Below the pieces are notes generated by a model. It ran no database searches. It was given only the letters and a program-made list of their open reading frames with translations, and had not been told where the DNA came from. Position numbers and translations under genes: made by a program. Shown here one piece after another: positions 17,123 to 25,031 of a stretch of DNA of 64,000 nucleotides. Source of the DNA: JABDFW01 sp035550215 (GTDB lineage Bacteria; Bacteroidota; Bacteroidia; Chitinophagales; Chitinophagaceae); assembly GCA_035550215.1 (NCBI GenBank), contig DASZPM010000003.1, positions 1-64,000 on the forward strand. The letters are read 5' to 3'. Each line of letters begins with the position of its first letter. Positions within the stretch are counted from its first letter, which is position 1.

Positions 17123-18595
17123 ATGAACAACAATGAGCAAAACAACAGTAATTCATCCCGCAGAAAATTTATCCGCAATACTGCAACTGCGTTTGCAGGA
17201 TTGTATATAGTTCCGCGCCACGTGCTGGGCAGGGGCTTTATAGCGCCGAGCGATAAGCTTACGGTAGCAAGTATTGGCGCAGGTGGAAAAGGCGGGGATG
17301 ATATTCAGCATTTTTACAGGAGCGGGAAAGCAAACATTGCTTTTTTATGCGATGTTGACGACAGGCAGGCAGTAGGCAGCCGTAAACTGTTACCCAATGC
17401 AAAATATTATAAGGACTACCGTGAGATGCTTGATAAAGAAGGGAAGTCCATTGAAGCGGTATCTGTTTCCATACCTGACCACCAGCATGCTGTAGCTGCT
17501 ATGGCTGCAATGCAGTTAGGCAAGCACGTATATGTGCAAAAGCCTATGACACATGATATTTACGAAGCCCGAATGCTTACGGAAGCTGCAAAAAAATATA
17601 AAGTGGTTACCCAGATGGGCAACCAGGGCGCCAGCGGCGACGGCGTACGCCAGTTGATTGACTGGTACAGGGCCGGCATAATTGGAGACATAACAGAAAT
17701 GTTTGTTTATACTGACAGGCCGGTGTGGCCCCAGGGCATTTTAAGGCCTACTACAGCATCGCCCATACCACCTGAACTTGATTATGATTTATGGCTGGGT
17801 ACAGCGCCTCAAAAAAATTATTTTGACGGGCAGTTGCCCTTTAACTGGCGTGGATGGTGGGATTATGGTACCGGCGCATTGGGCGACATGGGTTGCCACC
17901 TTATAGCGCCGCCCTTCCAGGTAATGGACCTGGGTTACCCTATTTCCGCCGAATGCAGTACAGCCACCAGGTATTTTGAAAACTGGCATTGGCAATACGC
18001 GCCTGACAGCGGGCCAATAGCCTCTTTTACATCGTTGGTATTCAACGCGAAAGACTTAAACGGCAATGGTACACACAAAACAAAACTGCATTGGATGGAT
18101 GGTGGTATTCAACCGGAAAGGCCGGAAGAACTCGGGGCTAATGAAGAAATGGGCGATGGAGGTAATGGAGTAATTTTTATAGGTACCAAAGGCAAGATGA
18201 TGTGCGGTACGTACGGCATTAACCCGCAATTGCTGCCAACATCAAGAACAAAAGAAACAAAAGTGCCGCAGACTATTGACAGGGTACCGGGCAGCGCAGA
18301 AGGCCATTATAAGGCATGGATTGAAGCAGCTATTGCAGGGTACGGCAGTAAAGAAGCCAATAACCTGAGCAGCCGTTTTGAAGTTGCAGGCCCATTAACT
18401 GAAACTGTTTTGATGGGTAACCTTGCTATACGCAGCGCTGATATACAGAAAAAAGACAGTAAGGGTAACGTTAGCTATCCAGGCCGCCATATTAAACTGT
18501 TGTGGGATGGTGAAAACATGAAGATTACCAACTTTGAGGACGCCAACCAGTTTGTTAAACGCACTTACAGGGATGGCTGGAGCCTTGGAGTGTAA
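17123..18595 (+). CDS. Tat-exported Gfo/Idh/MocA family oxidoreductase
   Basis: This is a 490-residue NAD(P)-dependent sugar-type oxidoreductase probably exported to the periplasm. It has a twin-arginine signal: SSRRKFIRNTATAFAGLYI at about residues 12-30. The Rossmann domain follows, with TVASIGAGGKGGDD and the EAVSVSIPDHQHAVAAMAAM segment, then the conserved KHVYVQKPMTHDIYEA (Lys of the EKP-like motif). The C-terminal half is the substrate domain seen in Bacteroidota and Planctomycetota members. The exact substrate is unknown. A strong terminator follows. Exported members of this family often act on modified glycans, but no polysaccharide locus is beside it. Confidence 0.9.
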   Translation: MNNNEQNNSNSSRRKFIRNTATAFAGLYIVPRHVLGRGFIAPSDKLTVASIGAGGKGGDDIQHFYRSGKANIAFLCDVDDRQAVGSRKLLPNAKYYKDYREMLDKEGKSIEAVSVSIPDHQHAVAAMAAMQLGKHVYVQKPMTHDIYEARMLTEAAKKYKVVTQMGNQGASGDGVRQLIDWYRAGIIGDITEMFVYTDRPVWPQGILRPTTASPIPPELDYDLWLGTAPQKNYFDGQLPFNWRGWWDYGTGALGDMGCHLIAPPFQVMDLGYPISAECSTATRYFENWHWQYAPDSGPIASFTSLVFNAKDLNGNGTHKTKLHWMDGGIQPERPEELGANEEMGDGGNGVIFIGTKGKMMCGTYGINPQLLPTSRTKETKVPQTIDRVPGSAEGHYKAWIEAAIAGYGSKEANNLSSRFEVAGPLTETVLMGNLAIRSADIQKKDSKGNVSYPGRHIKLLWDGENMKITNFEDANQFVKRTYRDGWSLGV

Positions 18596-18646
18596 TTCAA
18601 CGGCAGGTTAACGATTACGATTGTTATCGCACAGTTATAAGGAAAA

Positions 18647-18684
18647 AGGCTGATTAGGTAAATTCTAATCAGCCTCTCTTTTTT
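18647..18684 (+). terminator. Terminator after the Gfo/Idh/MocA gene
   Basis: The arms AGGCTGATTAG and CTAATCAGCCT pair over 11 bp with a 7-nt loop, followed by CTCTTTTTT. An A run precedes it, so it may also serve the convergent TPR gene. Confidence 0.88.
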
Positions 18685-18740
18685 AGTAAATAAGCTCAAA
18701 GGTATTTGCCGCCGGGTGGTGCCCTGTTCCAATCAATCAG

Positions 18741-19391
18741 TTAACCCGGCATCCTCGAAATATATTTTTCAATTTCCTTTATCTGCGTTACCACTTCTTT
18801 GGTGGTGGGTTTACATGCCTTGGCTTTGCGGAAAAATTCCTTCGCGGCGCGAAACTCTCTCTTATTCATAAAAATCTGGCACATGCTTAAATAGGCAACG
18901 GCTTCACTCTCTTTGTCCGGTATGCCTGCACGGATAGCTGCGCGGATATACCCTTCCCCTGCTTTAAAATCCCCCTTTTGCAATGCCATCATACCCAACT
19001 GCAGCTTATTAGCGCCTTCAGCCTCAGGCATTGCTGCGCCAAGCGATGAACTTTTTTTAAGATGCTTTTCAGCCGTATCAAAATCCTGGTTCATCATAGC
19101 CAGGTTGCCTTTTACTGTATAGTATGTTGAGCGGATGGGCTTGTACAGCATACCGGGAAACCAAATGCTTTTTAATATTTTTTCCACTTCTTCAACATTA
19201 CCTTGCTCCATGGGCTCCTGTATAAGGCGCATAGGGCCGATGAAAAAGTTTGAGAATAAACCGACAACTGCCAAAAAATACAATACGAATGACGGCCAGA
19301 AACCGCTGGTAAAATTCACTAAAATTGCCAGTACCAGCGCCAGCAGGCTAAGCCAAAAACGATATTTAATTATAATGTTATAAAACTTCAT
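18741..19391 (-). CDS. Membrane-anchored TPR protein
   Basis: This is a 216-residue protein with two N-terminal membrane helices (about 9-28 and 33-52). A soluble part follows, built of tetratricopeptide-like helix pairs such as VKGNLAMMNQDFDTAEKHLKKS and AYLSMCQIFMNKREFRAAKEFFRKA. The TPR part likely faces the cytoplasm and would mediate protein contacts. The partner is unknown, and I see no enzymatic motif. A -7 box (CAAAGATA on the plus strand, 19410-19417) lies 18 nt upstream, so the gene is probably transcribed alone. Confidence 0.8.
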   Translation of the reverse strand: MKFYNIIIKYRFWLSLLALVLAILVNFTSGFWPSFVLYFLAVVGLFSNFFIGPMRLIQEPMEQGNVEEVEKILKSIWFPGMLYKPIRSTYYTVKGNLAMMNQDFDTAEKHLKKSSSLGAAMPEAEGANKLQLGMMALQKGDFKAGEGYIRAAIRAGIPDKESEAVAYLSMCQIFMNKREFRAAKEFFRKAKACKPTTKEVVTQIKEIEKYISRMPG

Positions 19392-19409
19392 ACACGCATT
19401 TTAGGACGG

Positions 19410-19417
19410 CAAAGATA
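19410..19417 (-). promoter_or_regulatory. -7 box for the TPR membrane protein gene
   Basis: The minus strand reads TATCTTTG, the commonest form of TAnnTTTG, 18 nt before the start codon. A -33 TTG at the expected distance is not obvious. Confidence 0.5.
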
Positions 19418-19480
19418 ATGGAGAATAGGCAAGTATAAAGTTAGAAGTAGCCGGGGCGGTTTTGCGCATAGCCAGGTTAA

Positions 19481-20593
19481 TTATTGTTTTACATTAAGGG
19501 CGTCGCGCAGGCCATTGCCAAGCAGGTTAAAAGCAAGCACCAGCAACATTATGGCAATGCCCGGTTCAAGCGCCAGCATCGGGTTGTTGGTAATAATAAA
19601 ATTGTAGTTTTCTTTTATCATTAATCCCCAGCTTGGCTGAGGTGGTTGTACGCCAACACCCAAAAAACTTAACCCTGCTTCAATTACAATTGCTGAGGCA
19701 AAATTGCTTGCCGCAATTACCATTACCGGGCCGAGAATGTTTGGCAAAATGTGGAGTACAATGGTGCGCGCGTGGGAGTAGCCCAACGCCCGTGTGGCCT
19801 CAATATATTCCAGTTCCCTTACTGCCAGTACCTGGCCGCGAACCAGCCTTGCCACGTTAACCCACATGGTTAACCCCACCGCTATAAATACTTGCCAAAA
19901 CCCCTTGCCCAATAAAAGTGTTACAGCAAAAACCAGCAAAAGCGTTGGTATGCTCCAAATAACGTTTATAAGCCACATAATCACTTCATCAACCCAGCCC
20001 CTGAAATACCCGGCTATTGCCCCTAACATAATACCAATGGTTAATGATATTATAACTGTTATAAGGCCAACGCTTAAACTTACCCTGGTGCCAATAATAA
20101 GCCTGCTTAATATATCTCTGCCAAATTTGTCGGTACCCAGCCAAAAGGTTTGTTTAATAATATTGTTTTGCGGGGTGAAATGATAGGCAATGGCCCCCGG
20201 TTGGTAATACACCTTCTCCGTAACGCCTTCATCTACATACTTGGTTACCAGCAGGCTGTCGCCTGTTTTTTTGTACGACGTGATGGGCACGTAATCATAC
20301 CTATCCCTTTTGCCGTTTACCAATATATTAAGCCAGCCGTTACTGCTTTCAGCCGCCGGTTTGTTAATGCGAAGCAGTTGAATGGTGAACCCGGGCTCGT
20401 GGTCGGCTATTTCGGGTATAATGCGGTTAGCGTTGGGCGAGTTATCGGGGGCTATAAAATACCCAAAAACAGCGATTATAAAGGCAAGACAAATAACAAA
20501 CAGGCCAAAAACAGCGCCCTTGTTTTTTAACAGGCGCCGGCGGAACATGCTGCTATTTGATAGTTGCCCAGGCACGGGTTGAAGATAGGGCAA
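19481..20593 (-). CDS. Orphan OppC/DppC-type ABC transporter permease
   Basis: This is an inner-membrane permease of the peptide/nickel ABC transporter family (370 residues; relatives are about 280-300). After the first helix (about 27-49) there is an extra hydrophilic segment (about 50-150), which should be periplasmic. The standard core follows, from FWLGTDKFGRDILSRLI, with the family block IIGTRVSLSVGL and the cytoplasmic coupling loop EYIEATRALGYSHARTIVLHILPN. ATPase, OppB and binding-protein genes are not adjacent, so its partners lie outside the window. Scattered Opp-type subunits are not rare in Bacteroidota. Confidence 0.9.
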   Translation of the reverse strand: MPYLQPVPGQLSNSSMFRRRLLKNKGAVFGLFVICLAFIIAVFGYFIAPDNSPNANRIIPEIADHEPGFTIQLLRINKPAAESSNGWLNILVNGKRDRYDYVPITSYKKTGDSLLVTKYVDEGVTEKVYYQPGAIAYHFTPQNNIIKQTFWLGTDKFGRDILSRLIIGTRVSLSVGLITVIISLTIGIMLGAIAGYFRGWVDEVIMWLINVIWSIPTLLLVFAVTLLLGKGFWQVFIAVGLTMWVNVARLVRGQVLAVRELEYIEATRALGYSHARTIVLHILPNILGPVMVIAASNFASAIVIEAGLSFLGVGVQPPQPSWGLMIKENYNFIITNNPMLALEPGIAIMLLVLAFNLLGNGLRDALNVKQ

Positions 20594-20781
20594 TAAAATA
20601 AAACATTAGTGATTAGGCACAGTTTTGCCAGAAGCCGGGCAGAACTGGCGATAATAAATATGTGTTACATGCGATGAATGGTTAGTTTTGAAAAAAAATA
20701 CGGCGGTATGTCTATTTTAACTTTATTAACACAACCTTTTATTGATATTCGCCTGCAAATTATTTTCTAATATAATTGTTC

Positions 20782-21510
20782 ATGAAAAAAATTGTTTTTT
20801 TTAGCTTATCTATATTATTGGTTACGTCGTCAGCTTTTGCACAAAGTAAGGCTAAGCCAAAAACTTCTCAGCAATTAGACCCCTTTACCGTTATCGTTTC
20901 TGTAGGTTCCAACTGGTCAATTTTTTCAAACCCCCAAAACAGCGCCAGCACTTTTACACAGGCTAAGCAGGTTAGCGGTTTTAACCTTGGAATAGCAGGT
21001 AACTGGCCGGTAGCAAAAAACCTTGCGTTGCAGGTGGGATTAAGGATGACCCAAAAAGGCAGCCGGGTATATGCGGATACCCCTTACCTGCACGTATTTT
21101 CAACACCAAGGCCCTTATACCTGCAGGTGCCTGTTGGCTTTGAATACACCTATAAATTAGACAAAAATTTTAAACTTTTTGTGGGTCTTGGTGGTTATAT
21201 AGCCAAGGGTATTGGCGGCAAAAGCAGTTATGCGGGCATAGCAGGCCAGCTTGGTGAAGAGGCCTCCGTTAATGGCAATGACAAAATTATTTATGGAAAC
21301 CCTACAAGTAATTTAATTCAGGCCGAAACATTCGGCAACCTTCAAAAAATTGATTACGGTGTAAATGGTATTATCGGTATAAAATATTGGAAACTGCGTC
21401 TTGCTTTGGGGTACGAGCAAGGTTTGGCAACCCTTGCATACGGCAGCACAAGCCCTAACCCAGATTCAAGGAACAAATCCATGAGTTTAACGGTAGGAAT
21501 TCAGTTCTAA
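20782..21510 (+). CDS. Outer-membrane beta-barrel protein (porin-family, OMP_b-brl type)
   Basis: This 242-residue protein starts at the ATG at 20782; an upstream TTG in frame is less likely. It has a signal peptide (MKKIVFFSLSILLVTSSAFAQ). The mature part has alternating-strand segments such as FNLGIAGNWPVAKNLALQVGLRMTQKG and VPVGFEYTYKLDKNFKLFVGLGGYIAKG, and ends with the outer-membrane signature MSLTVGIQF, with a terminal Phe for BAM recognition. It is an eight-stranded-type barrel common in this phylum. The function is unknown. No operon partner is evident. Confidence 0.85.
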   Translation: MKKIVFFSLSILLVTSSAFAQSKAKPKTSQQLDPFTVIVSVGSNWSIFSNPQNSASTFTQAKQVSGFNLGIAGNWPVAKNLALQVGLRMTQKGSRVYADTPYLHVFSTPRPLYLQVPVGFEYTYKLDKNFKLFVGLGGYIAKGIGGKSSYAGIAGQLGEEASVNGNDKIIYGNPTSNLIQAETFGNLQKIDYGVNGIIGIKYWKLRLALGYEQGLATLAYGSTSPNPDSRNKSMSLTVGIQF

Positions 21511-21529
21511 AAGCCTACATTTAGACTTG

Positions 21530-21547
21530 TGGAATACAGGTATTCCA
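21530..21547. repeat. 18-bp perfect palindrome ahead of the endonuclease-fold gene
   Basis: TGGAATAC and GTATTCCA are perfect 8-bp arms around AG. It lies 19 nt after the barrel gene stop and 18 nt before the next start. No T run follows, so a regulator-binding site or a processing stem is as likely as a terminator. Confidence 0.55.
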
Positions 21548-21565
21548 GGTTAAAATGCAGGCGAT

Positions 21566-22672
21566 ATGATTCGTAAGTTTTTAAAACGTTTCTTTATAGG
21601 GCTGAATATTTTTATTTGCGCCTTTTACCTGTTAGCCTGCCTTGCGCCTTTTCTTAATACAACTACCTGGCCTTTCTTTGGTTTTTTAAGCCTTGCCTTC
21701 CCGTATTTGGTAATATTATTGATTTTTTCAGCCTTTTTTTGGCTTATCATCAAGCCCAAATATGCGTTGTTGCCCATTTTGGTGTTGCTGGCAGGGTACA
21801 AGCAGCTTAGCGTAATATTCGCTGTTCACCCGGGCACAAAGTTCGTTACTGCAAAAGCGCCATCCAGTATAAGAATAATTTCATGGAACGTTGGCAATAT
21901 GTACGGGTTAAGCAATAACGCTGACAAGAAAAAGCATAATCGTACAGAAATTGCGGAAGCGATTTTAAAATTGCAGCCAGACATTGTGTGCCTGCAGGAA
22001 TTTAACAACTCAACCACCCGCGGCGATGATGCGAATAATGTTGGGTTATTTACCAAAATGTACCCCTACTTTTATTTCTCCAAAGACGTAAATAAAGAAA
22101 ACGGCTATTATCAATACGGCAGCATTATCTTTTCAAAATCACCCATTGTTGACAGCGGCAGGATTCAATATCCCGGTAGGCCGGAAAGCCTTATTTATAC
22201 TGATTTGCGCATTGGTAATGATACTATGCGTGTTTACACGGCCCATCTTCAGTCCTTCAAGTTCAGTAAAGAAGATTATAGCGATATTAATGACATTAAG
22301 CAGGAAAACAACCAGGCGCTTGCTGCCTCAAAAAACATCTTTCAGAAAATGAAACTGGCCTTTGAGGAAAGGGGCAGGCAGGCATCAATTGTACGCACTG
22401 AATTAGACAGTTGCCGCCTGGCAAGTATTATTTGCGGCGACTTTAACGATGTGCCGGGCTCATTTACCTACTTTCATATCCGCGGTACCCGGCAGGATGC
22501 TTTTTTACAAAACTATTTTGGTGTGGGCAGTACCTATAACTCTCTTGCCCCTGCCTTGCGTATAGATTTTATTATGCCGGATAAGAATTTTGATGTCCGC
22601 CAGTTTGATATGGTAGACGAAGATTTAAGCGACCACATAATGCTGGTAAGTGATGTAAGTTTAAAAAAATAA
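21566..22672 (+). CDS. Membrane-tethered endonuclease/exonuclease/phosphatase family protein
   Basis: This is a 368-residue protein with about three N-terminal membrane helices (residues 8-95) and then an exonuclease III-like domain, probably on the periplasmic side. Catalytic signatures are RIISWNVGNMYG (metal-binding Asn), DIVCLQEFNN (Glu), the TAHLQSFKF strand, IICGDFNDVPGS (Asp and Asn) and the terminal DEDLSDHIML (Asp-His). All the residues of the fold's active site appear present. The substrate could be nucleic acid or a phosphodiester/sphingolipid-type molecule; the membrane anchor favours an envelope substrate. The -7 box for the next unit lies just past its stop. Confidence 0.87.
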   Translation: MIRKFLKRFFIGLNIFICAFYLLACLAPFLNTTTWPFFGFLSLAFPYLVILLIFSAFFWLIIKPKYALLPILVLLAGYKQLSVIFAVHPGTKFVTAKAPSSIRIISWNVGNMYGLSNNADKKKHNRTEIAEAILKLQPDIVCLQEFNNSTTRGDDANNVGLFTKMYPYFYFSKDVNKENGYYQYGSIIFSKSPIVDSGRIQYPGRPESLIYTDLRIGNDTMRVYTAHLQSFKFSKEDYSDINDIKQENNQALAASKNIFQKMKLAFEERGRQASIVRTELDSCRLASIICGDFNDVPGSFTYFHIRGTRQDAFLQNYFGVGSTYNSLAPALRIDFIMPDKNFDVRQFDMVDEDLSDHIMLVSDVSLKK

Positions 22673-22673
22673 G

Positions 22674-22681
22674 TATATTTG
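22674..22681 (+). promoter_or_regulatory. -7 box in front of the poly-Cys leader and cysS
   Basis: TATATTTG is an exact TAnnTTTG and begins one base after the upstream stop codon. Its last base is 8 nt before the leader ATG, so the transcript would start within a few bases of that ATG and be leaderless or nearly so. No good -33 TTG is seen. Confidence 0.5.
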
Positions 22682-22688
22682 TAACCTC

Positions 22689-22730
22689 ATGAAGCACATT
22701 TTCACATACTGCTGCTGTTGTTGCTGTTAA
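22689..22730 (+). CDS. Poly-cysteine leader peptide, putative cysS attenuator
   Basis: A 13-codon open frame encodes MKHIFTYCCCCCC and then a TAA stop. The six Cys codons are consecutive and mix TGC and TGT, so it is not just a trinucleotide repeat. It ends 70 nt before the cysteinyl-tRNA synthetase start and begins just after a -7 box. In attenuation systems, leader peptides rich in the cognate amino acid stall the ribosome when that charged tRNA is scarce; a cysteine sensor before the enzyme that charges tRNA-Cys fits exactly. I found only a modest hairpin downstream (TGCTG/CAGCA, from the end of the Cys run to about 22741) and no classic terminator. The mechanism is therefore open: transcriptional, translational or Rho-based. 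Confidence 0.7.
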   Translation: MKHIFTYCCCCCC

Positions 22731-22800
22731 TTCAATCAGCATTATTCCCCGTTGCATTAGTTTTGCTCAATCAAATTTCCACCTAAAATCTTGTATTCGT

Positions 22801-24315
22801 ATGTCGCAGCTTAAAGTATATAATTCTTTAACCCGCAAAAAAGAAGTGTTTGAAACTATAACTCCCGGTCATGTTGGTATGTATGTGTGCGGCCCTACTG
22901 TAAGCGGCGAAAGCCATTTGGGCCATGCCCGCCCTTTTATAACTTTCGATATCATCTATCGCTATCTTATGCACCTTGGGTACAGGGTGCGCTATGTGCG
23001 CAATATAACAGACGCCGGTCACTTTGAAGAAGAAGGCCGTGAAGCGGAAGATAAAATAAGCAAAAAGGCCGTGCTTGAAAAGCTGGAGCCGATGGAGCTT
23101 GTGCAGAAATACACTAATCTTTTTCATTGGGCTATGAAACAGTTTAACAACCTTGACCCCGCCATTGAGCCTACTGCTACGGGCCATATTGTTGAGCAAA
23201 TTGGTATGATTGAAAAAATAATTGCGGATGGTTACGCGTACGTGTCAAACGGGTCAGTGTATTTTGATGTTGAGAAATACAACGCCGATTTCAGCAAAAA
23301 AGGCATGCCTTATGGCATACTAAGTGGCAGGGTGCTGGACGAAATGATTGAAACTACACGCGAACTGGATAACCAGGAGGAAAAAAGAAACAAGGCTGAT
23401 TTTGCTTTGTGGAAAAATGCGCCGCCCGAACACATTATGCGCTGGAAAAGCCCGTGGGGCGAGGGTTTCCCGGGCTGGCACATTGAATGCTCAGCAATGA
23501 GTTTTAAATACCTGGGCAGTGAGTTTGATATACACGGAGGCGGCATGGATTTGCAGTTTCCCCACCACGAGTGCGAAATTGCGCAAAGCGCCGTTTGCAA
23601 CCACGCGATACCTGCCCATTACTGGCTGCATAATAATATGATTACCATTAATGGTAAAAAAATGGGCAAAAGCTATAACAACGTTATAAAGCTTACCGAA
23701 CTTTTTAGCGGTAACCATCCCGTGCTTGAAAAGGCGTATTCGCCCATGGTAATACGGTTTTTTATATTACAAACGCATTACCGCTCAACACTTGATTTTA
23801 GTAATGAGGCCCTGCAGGCTGCGGAACGCGGGCTAAAGCGTTTATGGGAAGCATACAACTATATAAGCAAGTACGAGGTGCAAAGTACGAAGTACGAAGT
23901 GGCCGCAGATGCTGAACTGGATAACAAGGTAAATACGCTGGTGAACGAGTTTGAGGAGTTTATGGATGATGATTTCAGTACCGCCAAAATACTGGCTAAT
24001 ATGTTTGAGCTTGTGCCAATAATTAACGGGATAAAAGACAAGCATATTGCTGCCGGGGCATTGAGTGGTAAAACCATTGAGTTATTGCAGGCTAAGCTGA
24101 AGACATGGCTGGAAGATATATTTGGGTTGAAGGATGAGCAGGAAACAAACGACAATAAGCTTGACGGCGTTTTGCAGCTACTCATCAACATACGCAAAGA
24201 TGCCCGTGCTAAAAAGGACTATGTTACCAGCGATAAAATTCGCAATGAACTGGCAGGCATTGGCATACAATTAAAAGATGAGAAAGATGGAAGTATGAGC
24301 TATAGCCTAAATTAA
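22801..24315 (+). CDS. cysS: Cysteinyl-tRNA synthetase
   Basis: This class I synthetase charges tRNA-Cys. The protein has 504 residues. Zinc ligand Cys30 in YVCGPTV, the HIGH-type motif HLGH (39-42), GWHIECSAMS and HHECEIAQS (further zinc ligands) and KMGKS (287-291) are all intact. Between the catalytic core and the helical tRNA-binding region, residues 357-367 read KYEVQSTKYEV, encoded by a near-perfect DNA direct repeat that looks like an inserted intergenic-type repeat. The C-terminus has the usual RKDARAKKDYVTSDKIR segment. Expression is probably governed by the poly-Cys leader just upstream. Confidence 0.97.
   Translation: MSQLKVYNSLTRKKEVFETITPGHVGMYVCGPTVSGESHLGHARPFITFDIIYRYLMHLGYRVRYVRNITDAGHFEEEGREAEDKISKKAVLEKLEPMELVQKYTNLFHWAMKQFNNLDPAIEPTATGHIVEQIGMIEKIIADGYAYVSNGSVYFDVEKYNADFSKKGMPYGILSGRVLDEMIETTRELDNQEEKRNKADFALWKNAPPEHIMRWKSPWGEGFPGWHIECSAMSFKYLGSEFDIHGGGMDLQFPHHECEIAQSAVCNHAIPAHYWLHNNMITINGKKMGKSYNNVIKLTELFSGNHPVLEKAYSPMVIRFFILQTHYRSTLDFSNEALQAAERGLKRLWEAYNYISKYEVQSTKYEVAADAELDNKVNTLVNEFEEFMDDDFSTAKILANMFELVPIINGIKDKHIAAGALSGKTIELLQAKLKTWLEDIFGLKDEQETNDNKLDGVLQLLINIRKDARAKKDYVTSDKIRNELAGIGIQLKDEKDGSMSYSLN
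23869..23901 (+). repeat. In-frame short direct repeat inside cysS
   Basis: The 11-12 nt unit AAGTACGARGTG occurs at 23869 and, after a CAA(AGTACG) partial copy, again at about 23890. The segment encodes KYEVQSTKYEV at residues 357-367. It lies at a domain border of CysRS, where insertions are tolerated. The unit resembles simple repeats I associate with Bacteroidota intergenic DNA; that link is from memory. Confidence 0.6.
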
Positions 24316-24367
24316 TGGCGGAAATGCTTTTCTTCTTCTGCTATTTTAAACCAACCAGCACTCAATT

Positions 24368-24637
24368 ATGATGGAAGCCTGGATTTTTCATGGGACGGGA
24401 AGTGTATTTAGCAGCGGTGTCTTTATTACAAAAGAAGCTGCAGAAACATACATAAAGAAATACAAATTAACCGGCGTATTAACGTTATACCCAGTAAATG
24501 AAGGGATTTACGATTGGGCAATCGCAAATAAAATATTCACCCCTAAAAAAGAGTCTGAACGGACAAGTGAATTTATTCAGCGGTTTACAACCGCAAGCCA
24601 GGAACATTATCATTATGAAGACGGGGAACGTGGATAG
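24368..24637 (+). CDS. Small DUF7710-like protein of unknown function
   Basis: This is an 89-residue soluble protein without a signal peptide. The pattern AWIFHGTGSVFSSGVFITKEAAETYIKKYKLTG-type strand-helix start, the YPVNEGIYDWAI block and the C-terminal FIQRFTTASQEHYHYEDG match what I recall of the DUF7710 family; the name is given from memory with moderate confidence. Two adjacent Met codons make the start MMEAW or MEAW uncertain by one residue. It follows cysS by 52 nt with no terminator and may be co-transcribed. A functional tie to cysteine metabolism is not evident. Confidence 0.7.
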   Translation: MMEAWIFHGTGSVFSSGVFITKEAAETYIKKYKLTGVLTLYPVNEGIYDWAIANKIFTPKKESERTSEFIQRFTTASQEHYHYEDGERG

Positions 24638-24647
24638 TTAGTATTCT

Positions 24648-25025
24648 TCATTGTTTTCTATAGTGTCCTATTTTGCAGCTTTTATAGTTAAAAAGGTGCG
24701 CTGTTACAATTAAAACAACAGCCGGTATTAAAAACAGCAATTCTTCTTTATGCCATATTTGTTTTGCCAGCAGGCACAGCATACCCGCTGCAAATAAGGT
24801 AATTGGTAAAATGCTGTGGTGATGCTCCTTAAATCCATGGTATAAAGCCCGGGCGCCTACGGCAAAGGCCATAGCTATCATTGCAACCTCAAATGCCTGG
24901 TTGTGAATGATATTAATTCCCAGCAGGGGCAGAGAAGTTAAGAATAGCGGCAGCAGTGCACAGTGAATGGCACAGGCAACTGATACAAAAATCCCCATAG
25001 CATCCCAATTGAATCGTTTTTTCAT
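24648..25025 (-). CDS. MerC-family inner-membrane protein
   Basis: This 125-residue protein has four membrane helices and the MerC-domain hallmarks: the N-terminal DAMGIFVSVACAIHCALLPLF with its paired Cys and His (ACAIHC), and a later KEHHHSILPI. MerC proteins move mercuric ions in resistance operons, but in Bacteroidota stand-alone copies are often tied to zinc or copper homeostasis. I start it at MKKRFNWDAM; the upstream in-frame Met would put the operators inside the gene. Two palindromic operators flank its -7 box, so it is probably metal-repressed, plausibly by the Fur-family protein at 25850. Confidence 0.82.
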   Translation of the reverse strand: MKKRFNWDAMGIFVSVACAIHCALLPLFLTSLPLLGINIIHNQAFEVAMIAMAFAVGARALYHGFKEHHHSILPITLFAAGMLCLLAKQIWHKEELLFLIPAVVLIVTAHLFNYKSCKIGHYRKQ

Positions 25026-25031
25026 TTCATC

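Noticed and set aside
22731..22800. Cysteine-responsive riboswitch or T-box before cysS
   Set aside because: T-box leaders need a long structured leader with a specifier loop; only about 70 nt are available and no T-box sequence is present.
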